Shown: positions 26,670 through 35,548 of the stretch, piece after piece
Layout of the letters: each line of letters opens with the position of its first letter
How positions within the stretch are numbered: position 1 is the stretch's first letter
Notes under the pieces: model-generated
The model's input: the letters and a program-made list of their open reading frames with translations, nothing else
What the model was told of the DNA's origin: nothing
The model's database searches: none
Position numbers and translations under genes: made by a program
Assembly: GCA_016208235.1 (NCBI GenBank)
Contig: JACQYN010000031.1
Coordinates: 1 to 46,893, forward strand
Length of the DNA: 46,893 nucleotides
From: Deltaproteobacteria bacterium
GTDB lineage: Bacteria > Desulfobacterota > Desulfobaccia > Desulfobaccales > 0-14-0-80-60-11
Direction: 5' to 3'

Positions 26670-29600
26670 ATGATGGCGGAGATTAGGTTTTGAACCCAAT
26701 TTCCATGACTTTGGAAGAAGCTTTTTGCCATCCGGCCCTGTCTCGGCATCCTGGATCGCCTCATCATCCAGGAACCAGGAAATATCAGCCCACTGTTGAA
26801 GTGCTTTTTCCAGGGTGATCTTGTCTGGCCGGGTCGCCCCCAGGAGAACCAAGAGTTCCCGCGTCAAAGCCTTTTGGCCTATGGGCTGGGAATGGAGAAA
26901 GGTGGCTAACACCGCCTGTTCCATTTCCCGGAACCTCAGCCCATCCCCGGCTTGAATCTCTCTGGCCTTGGCAAGCTCGCCCTCCAGGATACCGGTCCAC
27001 TCCTGCCGCCTGCCTTCGTACTCTTCGGTGGTGGCAATAGAAGAGAGTTCCCTGGTAGCCGCGGCGATACCAGTTTTGTCAGGAGACTCCAAAAATACAT
27101 TGGCGGCCACCAAAGGAGACTCATCCCACTTGGCCGCATCCCGGAGCGCCAGGGCAAAGGTCCGCAGAATCCCCCGGGTCCGCTGGAAGCTTTCCATAGC
27201 GGTCCACTTGGAATAAAAAACGTCGGTCATATCGGGGTGAAATGGATAGCTCCCAAAGAAGCGCGCCTCTGCGGCTTGCTTGTCTCTCTTGGTTAGAGGG
27301 TCCAGGTCGTAAATTCCTTTTAGGGCTGCCACCACATGCGGCTTAAAGGCTTCTTTATCCCGGATAGATTCCATGGTGAAGAAGCGACGCCGGAGTACTT
27401 CGGCCACATCCTCTTTTCCCACCGGTTCCACCGGCTCCTCTTGGGCGACGTCCGAGAGACCACAAGCTAGAGCATATAGAATGCAATTGCCGGCGAGGAC
27501 TTCAGCCAAGCCAAAACTATGCCGGTGCAACATATAGTAAGTGGTCACGTCGTCCAGACCGCTCACCGCCACCGTGCCGCCATTGCCGGACAACACCCTG
27601 CCAACCACGAAATCCGCTACCAACCGCCTGACATGGCTCAGAAACTCCGAGACCGACAGATTCTCCCCCGCCGGGGCATTCGCTTTTTTCACCACGGGAT
27701 GCTTGCTGTAAGCTTCCATGGCCGGGCCGGTGGCGGCCCAGATGAAATCCGGACCCCTGATGCCGGCGTCCCAGAAATCCCGCAGGCGCAAGACGATCTT
27801 TTCCTCCATCTCTTTCAAGACCATTCCGTCCCAGCCGGGGCGAGCCGCCGGGCGTTTCTGGCATACCAGCCACACCGAAGATGACAAAGCCGCGGAGGCC
27901 AAGGCCCGGGTGCGGTTCCCCATCTCCGTCTGAATGGGCCAACTGGCAGTCACCACGAAGCCGGCCCGGATGAGCGCTGAGACCAGGGTCTCCCAGGCAT
28001 TTGCCTGCTTGTTGGCAAAAACGATCACCAGGCGTCCGTCCGGCTTCAAGGCCTGGCGGCAGGCTCCGAAGGCCCGGAACATGCCTTCTTCATAAGCCGT
28101 CCGGGACCTGGCTTTGTCTCCCTCGAAGCGACTGGCGTCGTCGATAAGTTCGCCGTCCTGTGCCTCGTGATCCCACTTGGGAGCCAGGGGGGCTTGAAAG
28201 ACTTTGTCTATTTCGGGAGATAGGCCATGGAGTGTACGTCGCAGCCAAACATAGAAAAAGTCCATCAGATCTGAGTAGGGAATTGCATCGTAGTAAGGCG
28301 GGTCGGTGATGATCACGTCATAAAGTTCACCCGCCGTCACTACGGCGGATGCTTGGCGAGCTTGAGCTGGAGCGTCCTCAGCGGCCAAAGCCACGGCATG
28401 GGCAATGTACCTGGCCACCCAGTCGATGGCTCCGGGATACCCCCCGGAGCTATTTTCGAGGGGGAGAGCCTCAGAAAAGTCCCAGGTTATGGGTAAAACA
28501 AATCTTGCAAAAGTACCTCTAGTGGTCTCACGTGTTATAGACCAGGAGCAGATTTGGCTGTTTCTGTTAACGATAAAATTTACGGTAAGAGCAAGATATG
28601 CCCCCAGCGCCTCGACTGCCTCTAAAGGGCATCCCGCCTGTCGCATGTCGGCCCTTGCGGCGCGAGTGTGCTTCACAAAGGTCCCCAGGGCCACGAGCTG
28701 GCGGGAAGTGAAGAGTTTATGCCACTTATCGAACCCATAGAGCGGCACCCGAATCCCAAGAGCCTCTTTGTTTGGCAAGGGCTCTTCCGGCAGCCCGAAG
28801 GGAATCTCGCCAAAGATCAGCGCCAGTTCCTGCTGCACCTCCCCGGCCAGATTGACTTCTTCTTCGGTGGGAAGGCGATACTCCTTGCCCTGGGCCGCAT
28901 CTCCGTTTTCTATTTCTGAGGCTGATTCTGCTGGCGATTCATTTAACTTTCTCTTCCTGGAGTCCACCACTACCGCGGTCATCAGCGCGCCCAGGCGCCC
29001 GGCCCGCCCCTCAAACCTCAAGTCCTCCATGGTCATGATGGTGCCGCAGCAAGGGCAGGTGACCCCGGACCGGGACATGGTGCCAGCGCCGATCTTCTTG
29101 TCGTGTTCCCGGCGGGCCGCGGCGCTCCCCTCGCCCATGGGCACCTCGGTCTGGATATCGAAGACCATGCCGGTTTTGTCGGCGTTGGGGGCCATGGCCA
29201 ACAAGACTCTTTTTTTATCTTTTTTGCACAGCCACCGGGTCTTGAGTAGCGGGACCGTGGCCCGGCAGTTCTTGCAGGTCACCGTTCGGGCCCAGAGATA
29301 AGCCACCGGGGGCTTGCCGTTCACCATGGGGTAGAAGCGGTCCAGGTCCTCCCGAGCCTTTTGTAGCACCCAACGACCCCAGGCCCGTACCTGCCAAGCC
29401 ATGTCGGCTTCCAGATCGACTTCAGCGGTATCCATCCCGATCAGTCGAGGTTCCGGGTTTTTGCCCAGGCCTACCTTTTCCAGCTGGGCCTTTAGCCCCG
29501 CTCCCTTGAATCCCTGGGCCTTAAAATATGACTCCATGAACTGTCCGTCTTTTAGGACAAAGGGTGGCAGCGGCCACTTCTTTCCGGCAAATTTTTGGGG

Positions 29601-30074
29601 ATATTCCAGGGTGCACTTGAGGATAAACCAGGCTACCGGGTTGATGTCCATGGCCGTGGCTTCGCAGCCCAGACGCATGGCCTCCAGGGGTATGGCCCCC
29701 CCGCCCGCAAAGGGGTCCAGGACCTTGGGGGCCTGCCCGCCAAAAGCATCTCTGATCTTTTGTCTGAACCACTCCAGATCCTGCCCGGACTCCCGCCCCC
29801 AATGGAGAATACCGCCCTTAGTGACCTCTTTACCTTTCTCAATTCCGATATCGCCAGCCAACCGCTTCAGGATTTCCCGGCGCTCTTCCTTGCTCCCCGG
29901 GTCCGGCAACAGAGTGGCGATCAAAGCCGCCCGGCATGCCGCCAGGGGACGCCGGGCCGGCCAGATGTGAAGGGTAGAAAGGTGACCATGGCGGACGCTC
30001 TTCTCGTGGACCGAATCGAGAGACGTCTGCTTAAGAGGAAAAGTCACCTCAATGAGCCGGGTGGAGTTGTTCAT
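26646..30074 (-). CDS. DUF1156 DNA methyltransferase (adenine-specific type), C-terminus altered by IS4
   Basis: A 1142-residue protein with the DUF1156 N-terminal signature (VHEKSVRHGHLSTLHIWPAR, 23-42). The SAM-binding motif I is VLDPFAGGGAIPLEAMRLG (118-136). Zinc-ribbon-like cysteine pairs are CKNC/CKK and CPCCG. The catalytic motif IV is DPPYYDAIPYSD (591-602). DPPY is used by N6-adenine and N4-cytosine amino-methyltransferases, and the I-then-IV order is the gamma/alpha arrangement. Large spacer regions set it apart from ordinary type II enzymes. It follows the XRE-SNF2 helicase by 22 bases and is probably its operon partner in a defence module. The last 7 codons (about CPAKRY) lie inside the right end of the IS4 element, so the native C-terminus is lost. 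Confidence 0.88.
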   Translation of the reverse strand: MNNSTRLIEVTFPLKQTSLDSVHEKSVRHGHLSTLHIWPARRPLAACRAALIATLLPDPGSKEERREILKRLAGDIGIEKGKEVTKGGILHWGRESGQDLEWFRQKIRDAFGGQAPKVLDPFAGGGAIPLEAMRLGCEATAMDINPVAWFILKCTLEYPQKFAGKKWPLPPFVLKDGQFMESYFKAQGFKGAGLKAQLEKVGLGKNPEPRLIGMDTAEVDLEADMAWQVRAWGRWVLQKAREDLDRFYPMVNGKPPVAYLWARTVTCKNCRATVPLLKTRWLCKKDKKRVLLAMAPNADKTGMVFDIQTEVPMGEGSAAARREHDKKIGAGTMSRSGVTCPCCGTIMTMEDLRFEGRAGRLGALMTAVVVDSRKRKLNESPAESASEIENGDAAQGKEYRLPTEEEVNLAGEVQQELALIFGEIPFGLPEEPLPNKEALGIRVPLYGFDKWHKLFTSRQLVALGTFVKHTRAARADMRQAGCPLEAVEALGAYLALTVNFIVNRNSQICSWSITRETTRGTFARFVLPITWDFSEALPLENSSGGYPGAIDWVARYIAHAVALAAEDAPAQARQASAVVTAGELYDVIITDPPYYDAIPYSDLMDFFYVWLRRTLHGLSPEIDKVFQAPLAPKWDHEAQDGELIDDASRFEGDKARSRTAYEEGMFRAFGACRQALKPDGRLVIVFANKQANAWETLVSALIRAGFVVTASWPIQTEMGNRTRALASAALSSSVWLVCQKRPAARPGWDGMVLKEMEEKIVLRLRDFWDAGIRGPDFIWAATGPAMEAYSKHPVVKKANAPAGENLSVSEFLSHVRRLVADFVVGRVLSGNGGTVAVSGLDDVTTYYMLHRHSFGLAEVLAGNCILYALACGLSDVAQEEPVEPVGKEDVAEVLRRRFFTMESIRDKEAFKPHVVAALKGIYDLDPLTKRDKQAAEARFFGSYPFHPDMTDVFYSKWTAMESFQRTRGILRTFALALRDAAKWDESPLVAANVFLESPDKTGIAAATRELSSIATTEEYEGRRQEWTGILEGELAKAREIQAGDGLRFREMEQAVLATFLHSQPIGQKALTRELLVLLGATRPDKITLEKALQQWADISWFLDDEAIQDAETGPDGKKLLPKSWKLGSKPNLRHHFCPAKRY

Positions 30075-30096
30075 AGGTTATTCCAGGATGCTGTCT

Positions 30097-33000
30097 CTAT
30101 GGGGCCTCTTCCCCCACCGCGGCGGCGAAAATGCCTTGCTCCTCGATGACAACCCCGCCCTTGGCCTTGACGAGTAGTTTTCCAAAGGGGTCCCGGACTC
30201 TCAGAAGTCGCGGGCACGGCGTGGCGCAGTCGTAGACTACGTAAAGCCAGTAGCCTTCCCTAAGGTTGCAGGCCCTGGCCCATTCGTTCTCCGAGACTTC
30301 GATATCGCCGATGCGGGCCCGCCCTTTGACTTCAATGGCCCGCTCTTCCCCTTCCGTGTGCCGGGAGAGGAGATCGAACCCTGGACGTTCGCTGAGGCCT
30401 GCGGCACGAGCCCGCTCCGGGGTGGAGACGTCTTTGACAGAGGCGCCGCAGGATTCTTCGTAGGCCCAGGCCACCCGCACTGCCGCGGCTTCGATGGCCT
30501 TGTCATATCTCTTTTGATCTTCAGGATCGGAGGCGGGCCCCACCAGGGCATGGGCCAGGAAGGTCACTTTCCCAGGGCTGATGAGCTCGGGCTCCTGGCG
30601 AAGGGTGGCCAAGGCTTTTTCTCTTTGGGCCCAGAGGGCTTGCTGCCGTTCTTTGATCCGGGAAAGCTCCCCCTTTGCCCAGGGGTCCCCTGATTTGGCT
30701 TTCTCCGTTAACCGGACCCGCATGGCAGCCAACTCGGCGTTTCGATAATCATAGCCACGTCGGAGAAAGTCTTCTCGCTCCCCAAGGCTGTCCAAAAGCG
30801 CCTGTCTCCTGGCATTGGCCCAGGGCTGAGCCAAATTTTCTATAATATAAGTCTGGGCCAACCTTCGCAACTCGTCCGCAGCTTTGGCGAATCTGGTCAG
30901 GGAGAAAGGGAATCCATCTCCACTTTTCAGCAAGAGCAGGTGTTCCACGGGGCACTCTTGCATAAACCCGGTTTCATCCTGCCTGATCCCCACCAGCCCA
31001 TATTCCAGAACTTCTGTTTGGGAAAGGAGGGGAAGATAGGGATCAGGAAGCCTTTCAATCTCAACCGTGGCCAGGTGAAACAGATAAGGCTCGGAGGCGA
31101 GTGGATCCCGAAAGACGCATCCTTGGAGGGCCTGGCGGCCGTAACGTTGGCGCAGCAAATCACAGAGGAGTTCGAATACCGGCTCTCCTGGGTGGAGAAA
31201 GATAGCTGCATCCTGGGCTTGGGGCCGGTAAACTGTGAAGCGCTGCCGCTGTTCCGTGGGGTAAGATTCCAATACTGGCCACAGAGGCTCCATGGCCCCG
31301 GGTTTGAGAGGAACCAGGGAGAAGATGCCGGTCAGGTCGCCTTCAAGGCCCAGGTCCAAAAGATCGGCGGCTTTCTCCAGGAACCGAAGGACATAGCCGG
31401 GCAGCAACCGCCGGAAGGTCTCTTGATGAAGGTTTTCCTTGAGGCGGGGCAGTTGAGACCGCACATGGCCGCCATCGCCATATAGAGCCCGTTCCCGATC
31501 TTCCAAGGCTTGCACCTGTTCCTTGGTGAGCAAGCCCTCAATGTGGAACAGCCTGCCGATGACGTCAAAGACCTTATCCGAGCCCAACTCCTTCCGAATG
31601 AGTTCCAACTTATCCAGCAGGATCTTGAGCACCCGCCCTTCCCGGGTTTTGGATGCAACCAGGTTAATGATGACAACAGGATCATGGCGCTGCCCATAGC
31701 GGTGAATGCGGCCCATGCGCTGTTCCAGTCGGGCAGGGTTCCAGGGGATGTCATAGTTGACCATCAGCCAGCAGAACTGTAAGTTTATGCCTTCACCTGC
31801 CGCGTCTGTGGCCACCAGGAGTCTGGCTCCACCCTGGCCAACAGGTTTGCGAAAGAACTCCACCTGCTCGTCCCGTTCTCGATAGTCCATGCCTCCGTGA
31901 ATCTGGGCTACCAGGCCGGTAAAACCGAGGCTTTCGAAGCGGCGAACCAGAAAATCGAGGGTATCGCGGTGCTCCGTGAAGATGATGATTTTTTCGTCGG
32001 AGTAGCGTGGGTCGCGCACCACCTCCCGGAGTTTCTCAAATTTAGATTCGTCCCCTGAGTTGTAGACGACTCGCGCCAAGTTAAGGAGTTCCTGAACCTG
32101 GCCATATTCAGCCTCCAGATCGGCCAGGGATTGGGCCACGACGCCTTCCAGGGCCCGGTCTTCAGCAACTTCGTTTTCCTCCTGACCATCCGCCGCGCCT
32201 TCTTCATCTGCGGTCATCTCATCTAAGACGTCACGGATCACGAGTTGCTGTTGGCAGGAAACCAGGCGTTCCAGGTTGAGACGTCCCGACTGAATATCCT
32301 CAATAAGTCCGGCGAGTTTTTCTGCCCGACGCTCCAGGGATTTTAATAGCGCATAGGTGGAACTGGCCAGGCGCCGTTGAAAAATGCTCATGGCCAGCCG
32401 GGCGGCAGAGCGGTTCAGAATTAGAGCCCTGTTATAATGGGCTTGCAGGTAGTTGGTGGTTTCGTCATAAAGCCGCTGCTCACCAGCCTCTCCCTGGCTC
32501 AGCTCATAACTCAGGGTGTCCGAGACTCTGGTGGGATAGAGCGGGCGGCCGTTATAATGAACCATCTCCTCTTTTGTGCGACGGATAAAATGGGTCTGCC
32601 GACGTTTGTTGGGAAAGGCCTTAAATGCGTCCAGGGTGGAAAAGATTCCGGGCTCCAGTAGTTTCCAGAGGCTGAAGTACGGGAAATCCTTCCCCATATG
32701 CGGAGTGGCGGTCAGCAACAAAAGGTGCTGGCAAGTCCAGTTTAGGCGCCAGCGTGACTCATCTCCACGCAGCCCCACCAGGGCCTCGGCCAATCGGTAT
32801 CGGTCGGTTTTGCGGACGGTAAGGTCCGGATCTTGTGAGGCGGAAAGTTTGTGCGCTTCGTCAACAATTACCAGATCATAAGGGGCTGTTTCTGGGTCCT
32901 GCAAACGAGAGAACATTCGTTCGCCGGCCAGAGTATCGAGGCTGACAATTAGCAGGTGGCTGTCGGGCCCGGTAAACGGGTTGGCAATCCTGGCATCGCT

Positions 33001-33519
33001 TCCCTGGGCTATGCGGAAGGGAAGGTTAAAAAGTATCTGCAACTCACGCTTCCAGTTACCAACCAAACCGGCGGGTGGAATGATTAAGACCCTCTTGAGC
33101 AGCCTGCGGGCCAGCATCTCTCTGATGTAAAGGCCCGCCATGATCGTTTTTCCAGCTCCAGCATCGTCAGCCAATAGAAAACGCAACCGGGTTTGCTTGA
33201 GCATGTGCTCATAAACCGCAATGCGCTGGTGGGGCAGAGGGTCGATGAGGGAAACTTCGGTACCAAAGGTGGGGTTATAAATATAGGCGTACGTCAGCCT
33301 TTCAGCCTCAGCAATTACGCTGATGACCTCTGGGTCCGATAAAAAGTCGATGGTTGGCGGGGAATTTCGTGTAGCTCGTGTAGCTTCATAACCTGCAGTA
33401 TGTTCTGCGGCGATTTGGGTCCCGGTCGGTTCTTCCTCCAGGCCGGCGATGCCAAGCCTTTCGGCCCGTAGTATCTGCTGCCATGCCAGGGGGATGGACG
33501 GGATTGGCCATTTTCCCAA
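30097..33519 (-). CDS. SNF2/RapA-type helicase with DUF3883 (NOV) C-terminal domain; lacks its start
   Basis: An 1140-residue helicase frame. Lobe 1 has LLADDAGAGKTIMAGL (115-130, Walker A) and VIVDEAHKLSAS (DEAH). Lobe 2 has HGGMDYRERDEQVEFF, LLVATDAAGEGINLQ and LEQRMGRIHRYGQ, the RapA/HepA-like motif VI. The C-terminus carries a DUF3883-type domain (RPGFDLLSRHTEGEERAIEVKGR, residues about 1040-1100) with the D-E-x-K-like pattern of PD-(D/E)xK nucleases (D, E, K in FDLLS..AIEVKGR). The annotated frame opens at a TTG with no RBS, and no ATG occurs in the first ~105 residues. The real N-terminus is almost certainly the XRE domain encoded one frame away at 33485-33638. It is the upstream partner of the DUF1156 methyltransferase. 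Confidence 0.88.
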   Translation of the reverse strand: MGKWPIPSIPLAWQQILRAERLGIAGLEEEPTGTQIAAEHTAGYEATRATRNSPPTIDFLSDPEVISVIAEAERLTYAYIYNPTFGTEVSLIDPLPHQRIAVYEHMLKQTRLRFLLADDAGAGKTIMAGLYIREMLARRLLKRVLIIPPAGLVGNWKRELQILFNLPFRIAQGSDARIANPFTGPDSHLLIVSLDTLAGERMFSRLQDPETAPYDLVIVDEAHKLSASQDPDLTVRKTDRYRLAEALVGLRGDESRWRLNWTCQHLLLLTATPHMGKDFPYFSLWKLLEPGIFSTLDAFKAFPNKRRQTHFIRRTKEEMVHYNGRPLYPTRVSDTLSYELSQGEAGEQRLYDETTNYLQAHYNRALILNRSAARLAMSIFQRRLASSTYALLKSLERRAEKLAGLIEDIQSGRLNLERLVSCQQQLVIRDVLDEMTADEEGAADGQEENEVAEDRALEGVVAQSLADLEAEYGQVQELLNLARVVYNSGDESKFEKLREVVRDPRYSDEKIIIFTEHRDTLDFLVRRFESLGFTGLVAQIHGGMDYRERDEQVEFFRKPVGQGGARLLVATDAAGEGINLQFCWLMVNYDIPWNPARLEQRMGRIHRYGQRHDPVVIINLVASKTREGRVLKILLDKLELIRKELGSDKVFDVIGRLFHIEGLLTKEQVQALEDRERALYGDGGHVRSQLPRLKENLHQETFRRLLPGYVLRFLEKAADLLDLGLEGDLTGIFSLVPLKPGAMEPLWPVLESYPTEQRQRFTVYRPQAQDAAIFLHPGEPVFELLCDLLRQRYGRQALQGCVFRDPLASEPYLFHLATVEIERLPDPYLPLLSQTEVLEYGLVGIRQDETGFMQECPVEHLLLLKSGDGFPFSLTRFAKAADELRRLAQTYIIENLAQPWANARRQALLDSLGEREDFLRRGYDYRNAELAAMRVRLTEKAKSGDPWAKGELSRIKERQQALWAQREKALATLRQEPELISPGKVTFLAHALVGPASDPEDQKRYDKAIEAAAVRVAWAYEESCGASVKDVSTPERARAAGLSERPGFDLLSRHTEGEERAIEVKGRARIGDIEVSENEWARACNLREGYWLYVVYDCATPCPRLLRVRDPFGKLLVKAKGGVVIEEQGIFAAAVGEEAP

Positions 33520-33638
33520 CGGTTAATCGAAGCGAAGAAGACCTCCATAAGCTCTGCCATGCGGGTCTGGGTCAAGCCGTGCTTGACTCTGAGACGCCTG
33601 ATCCTATCTGGGAACTCCTCCGGTATCGGGTCTTTCAA
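33315..33638 (-). CDS. XRE-type helix-turn-helix, displaced N-terminus of the SNF2 helicase
   Basis: The first ~50 residues form an XRE (Cro/C1) HTH: FPDRIRRLRVKHGLTQTRMA, ELMEVFFASINRWENGQS, RPSP. The frame starts at TTG 33636-33638 behind CTGGAG. After RPSP the frame turns into nonsense, while the natural continuation LAWQQILRAERLGIAGL lies in the helicase frame one base off. The switch falls on five C residues (GGGGG on the plus strand, 33489-33493); six would give one continuous gene of about 1180 residues. The remaining residues of this 107-residue frame are out-of-frame helicase sequence. The HTH may target or autoregulate the helicase. Confidence 0.75.
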   Translation of the reverse strand: MKDPIPEEFPDRIRRLRVKHGLTQTRMAELMEVFFASINRWENGQSRPSPWHGSRYYGPKGLASPAWRKNRPGPKSPQNILQVMKLHELHEIPRQPSTFYRTQRSSA

Positions 33639-34150
33639 TGTACTTCACTCCAGTTTTTCTACCTCGCTTTCCATAGCATGGAGCAATAGTACATGCAATA
33701 AATATCACAAGTGCTATATCAACACGTTTTTATCATCTCCCGGGGGATGGCAGCCTGAGTATCTAGGAATTTGGACGTTTGTGCCCAGAAGTCAACCGCC
33801 GGACGCTTCAGAGGGATCTGAACGCCATGACCGATAAGGGAGTATTGTTTGCGGAAGGTGCCACCAATCAGTTGATTTACCGGCTCCATGGATAAGCCAA
33901 CTTGCGACAATCTTGCGAAACAACTTACGACAAGCTCACGACATGGCTTGCGCCATCTGAACTTCAGTGGGGAGAGGTGAGCGACTTGCACATGAAGTAG
34001 CTTCACCCCACACCAAGCCTACCCATTTTTTCGCTTAACTCGCTTTTTTCGCAGTTTCCAAAAAGTTTTCTCTTCCGGAAAAAATGCCTGCCCAGAACCT
34101 CATATTGAGCCTATGGGTTGGAAATGGGGTTGGAAAACTGTTTTCCGTCA
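33639..34150. other. Intergenic control region between helicase operon and tRNA
   Basis: No supported gene was found; the minus-strand frame at 33719-34006 shows no family features. It should contain the helicase-operon promoter: TTGTGA followed 17 bases later by TATTGC on the minus strand at about 33680-33710 is a weak candidate. It also holds the CTTGCGA array at 33901-33953. Confidence 0.4.
33901..33953 (+). repeat. Five phased CTTGCGA-type direct repeats
   Basis: CTTGCGA (33901), CTTGCGA (33912), CTTACGA (33924), CTCACGA (33935) and CTTGCGC (33947) recur at 11, 12, 11 and 12 bases, close to one helical turn. Such phasing fits a cooperative operator or iteron. It lies about 260 bases upstream of the XRE-helicase start. 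No binding protein is known from the sequence. Confidence 0.5.
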
Positions 34151-34180
34151 AAATAAAAAAGCTCCCGAATGCTCGGAAGC
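34151..34180 (-). terminator. Rho-independent terminator downstream of tRNA-Arg
   Basis: On the minus strand GCTTCCGA and TCGGGAGC pair around the loop GCAT (34161-34180) and are followed by TTTTTTATTT. It lies 12 bases after the tRNA 3' end and closes that transcription unit. Confidence 0.8.
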
Positions 34181-34192
34181 CCTTGTGTTTAC

Positions 34193-34269
34193 TGGCGGGC
34201 GATGGGCGACTCGAACGCCCGACCTTTGGTTCCGGAGACCAACGCTCTATCCACCTGAGCTAATCGCCC
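34193..34269 (-). tRNA. tRNA-Arg (anticodon CCG)
   Basis: A complete cloverleaf of 77 nt. The acceptor stem GGGCGAT/ATCGCCC carries a G discriminator and encoded CCA. The D arm contains TAGCTCAGGTGGATAGAGC. The anticodon arm TTGGT-CTCCGGA-ACCAA has anticodon CCG (reads CGG). The T arm is GGGCG-TTCGAGT-CGCCC. The 3' end faces the helicase/methyltransferase operon, a usual arrangement when an island has entered at a tRNA. Confidence 0.95.
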
Positions 34270-34279
34270 ACGCCTAGAA

Positions 34280-34307
34280 ATATTATCAAATCCGGGTCTT
34301 ATGTCAA
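34280..34307 (-). promoter_or_regulatory. Sigma-70-type promoter of tRNA-Arg
   Basis: The minus strand has TTGACA (34302-34307), a 16-base spacer and TAATAT (34280-34285). Transcription would start near 34273, a few bases before the mature tRNA 5' end at 34269. The -35 matches the consensus fully. Confidence 0.7.
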
Positions 34308-34416
34308 GGTGGTTTGGGGCCTAAAGGGGTGTCGGGAAAACAGATAGGTATGCAGGTGGGGGAGAGGGTGGGGTGGAGAGCAAGGCCCTGAAGTCCCCGC
34401 CCCCTTCAACTTAAAC

Positions 34417-35538
34417 TCAACCCCACAATTTGAGCTCCTGGAACGGCCCCTGATTCACCGGCGGCTTAGCGCCCCGGGCCACCCACATCTTTTGCTCAAC
34501 AGGGGCAAACACCGCGCTGACCACGGTGCCGGCATTGGCGATGTGGGGGTCTGCCAGGATTTCCTGGATTTTTCGGGGTCCCAGGCTGGCGCCTGCGGCC
34601 AGGTCCTGGAGCCGGGCCAGCCGGGCCCGGCTGTAAGCTTCGGTAAAATGATAAGTGGAGAGGGTGGAGAAGGGCGGGCGGGGCGGAAACCGGCCTTTCC
34701 AGGGAGCCATGGGCTCGCTTTGATAATGGTTGGTGGCCAGGAGCAGACCCCTTTCCGGATGGCGGATCGCTCCCCGGCGGGCGGAAAGCTCCAGGCAGGC
34801 GGCCTCCCTGGAGGAGCAGAGCATCAGATTATTGCCGATGGTCCCCGGAGTCTGGAGGATCAGGGTGGCCGCGCTGCGGACGTCGGCTCCCCTCTCCAGG
34901 CCCTGGCGGAAGCGCAGGGCCGCGGGAATGCCCCGGAAAGTGCGGCCCAGGCTCATGGAGGTTAGTTGGGCCAGGGCCACGCCAACGCGATTCATGCCGG
35001 TGCAAACACCCACGTACCCCGGCCAGGCCAGGGAGGCCAGGGGCAGGCCCTGGTCCGGCTCCAGCAGAAACAGGGTCTGGCACCTAACCATTATGTCGGT
35101 GAACAGGGGGTAGTCCAGGTTGCGGCCCAGGAGATAAGAGCCGTCCCCGGTATAATTGCCGCCCGCGGCCAGGGCGGAGCAGCGGGGGCTGTTATTGGCC
35201 AGGTCGTCCAGGACGTTGAGCAGCAGGATGGTCCCCAGGCCCACTCCCGCGCCCGCGGCCACCCCGGTTATCTCCTCCTGGAAGCGGGGAGGGATATTGG
35301 GCCAGAAACGCTTACCCAGAAAGAGCAGCAGGGCATACAGCGGCAGCGCTCCCCCAAATAGACTGATCCGGGCCAGATAAGTCAGCAGGGCCCGGCGCAG
35401 GGCCCGGATCTCCCCAGCCAGGGCCCGGCCGTGCCGCAGGCCCAATTCCCGGGGGGCGCCGGATAATTCCAGGATGCGCAGGGGTGTAAGCGCAACCACG
35501 GGAGGATTTTCAAGAGAAGACAGTGCTCCGACCCTCAA
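34417..35538 (-). CDS. C45-type autoproteolytic Ntn acyltransferase/hydrolase
   Basis: A 373-residue protein of the peptidase C45 / acyl-CoA:6-aminopenicillanate acyltransferase-like Ntn-hydrolase group. The likely nucleophile is Cys120 in SPRCSALAAGG, which would become the new N-terminus after self-cleavage. It is followed by DGSYLLGRNLDYPLF, where the GRNLDY phrase is shared with choloylglycine-hydrolase-like enzymes, and ATNHYQS near 270. An N-terminal segment LFGGALPLYALLLFLG (60-75) is hydrophobic. Family members hydrolyse or transfer amide-bound acyl groups; the substrate here is unknown. The start is uncertain (TTG at 35536-35538, or a GTG 13 codons later). It follows the exported-protein gene by 10 bases. 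Confidence 0.8.
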   Translation of the reverse strand: MRVGALSSLENPPVVALTPLRILELSGAPRELGLRHGRALAGEIRALRRALLTYLARISLFGGALPLYALLLFLGKRFWPNIPPRFQEEITGVAAGAGVGLGTILLLNVLDDLANNSPRCSALAAGGNYTGDGSYLLGRNLDYPLFTDIMVRCQTLFLLEPDQGLPLASLAWPGYVGVCTGMNRVGVALAQLTSMSLGRTFRGIPAALRFRQGLERGADVRSAATLILQTPGTIGNNLMLCSSREAACLELSARRGAIRHPERGLLLATNHYQSEPMAPWKGRFPPRPPFSTLSTYHFTEAYSRARLARLQDLAAGASLGPRKIQEILADPHIANAGTVVSAVFAPVEQKMWVARGAKPPVNQGPFQELKLWG

Positions 35539-35548
35539 TTTTCCCTGC

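Noticed and set aside
26646-33638. A full DISARM system
   Set aside because: Only helicase and methyltransferase partners are present; no DrmA, DrmB (DUF1998) or DrmC (PLD) gene was found, so the name is not applied.
33719-34006. A 95-residue minus-strand frame between helicase and tRNA
   Set aside because: It crosses the CTTGCGA array, has no recognisable domain and no good RBS.
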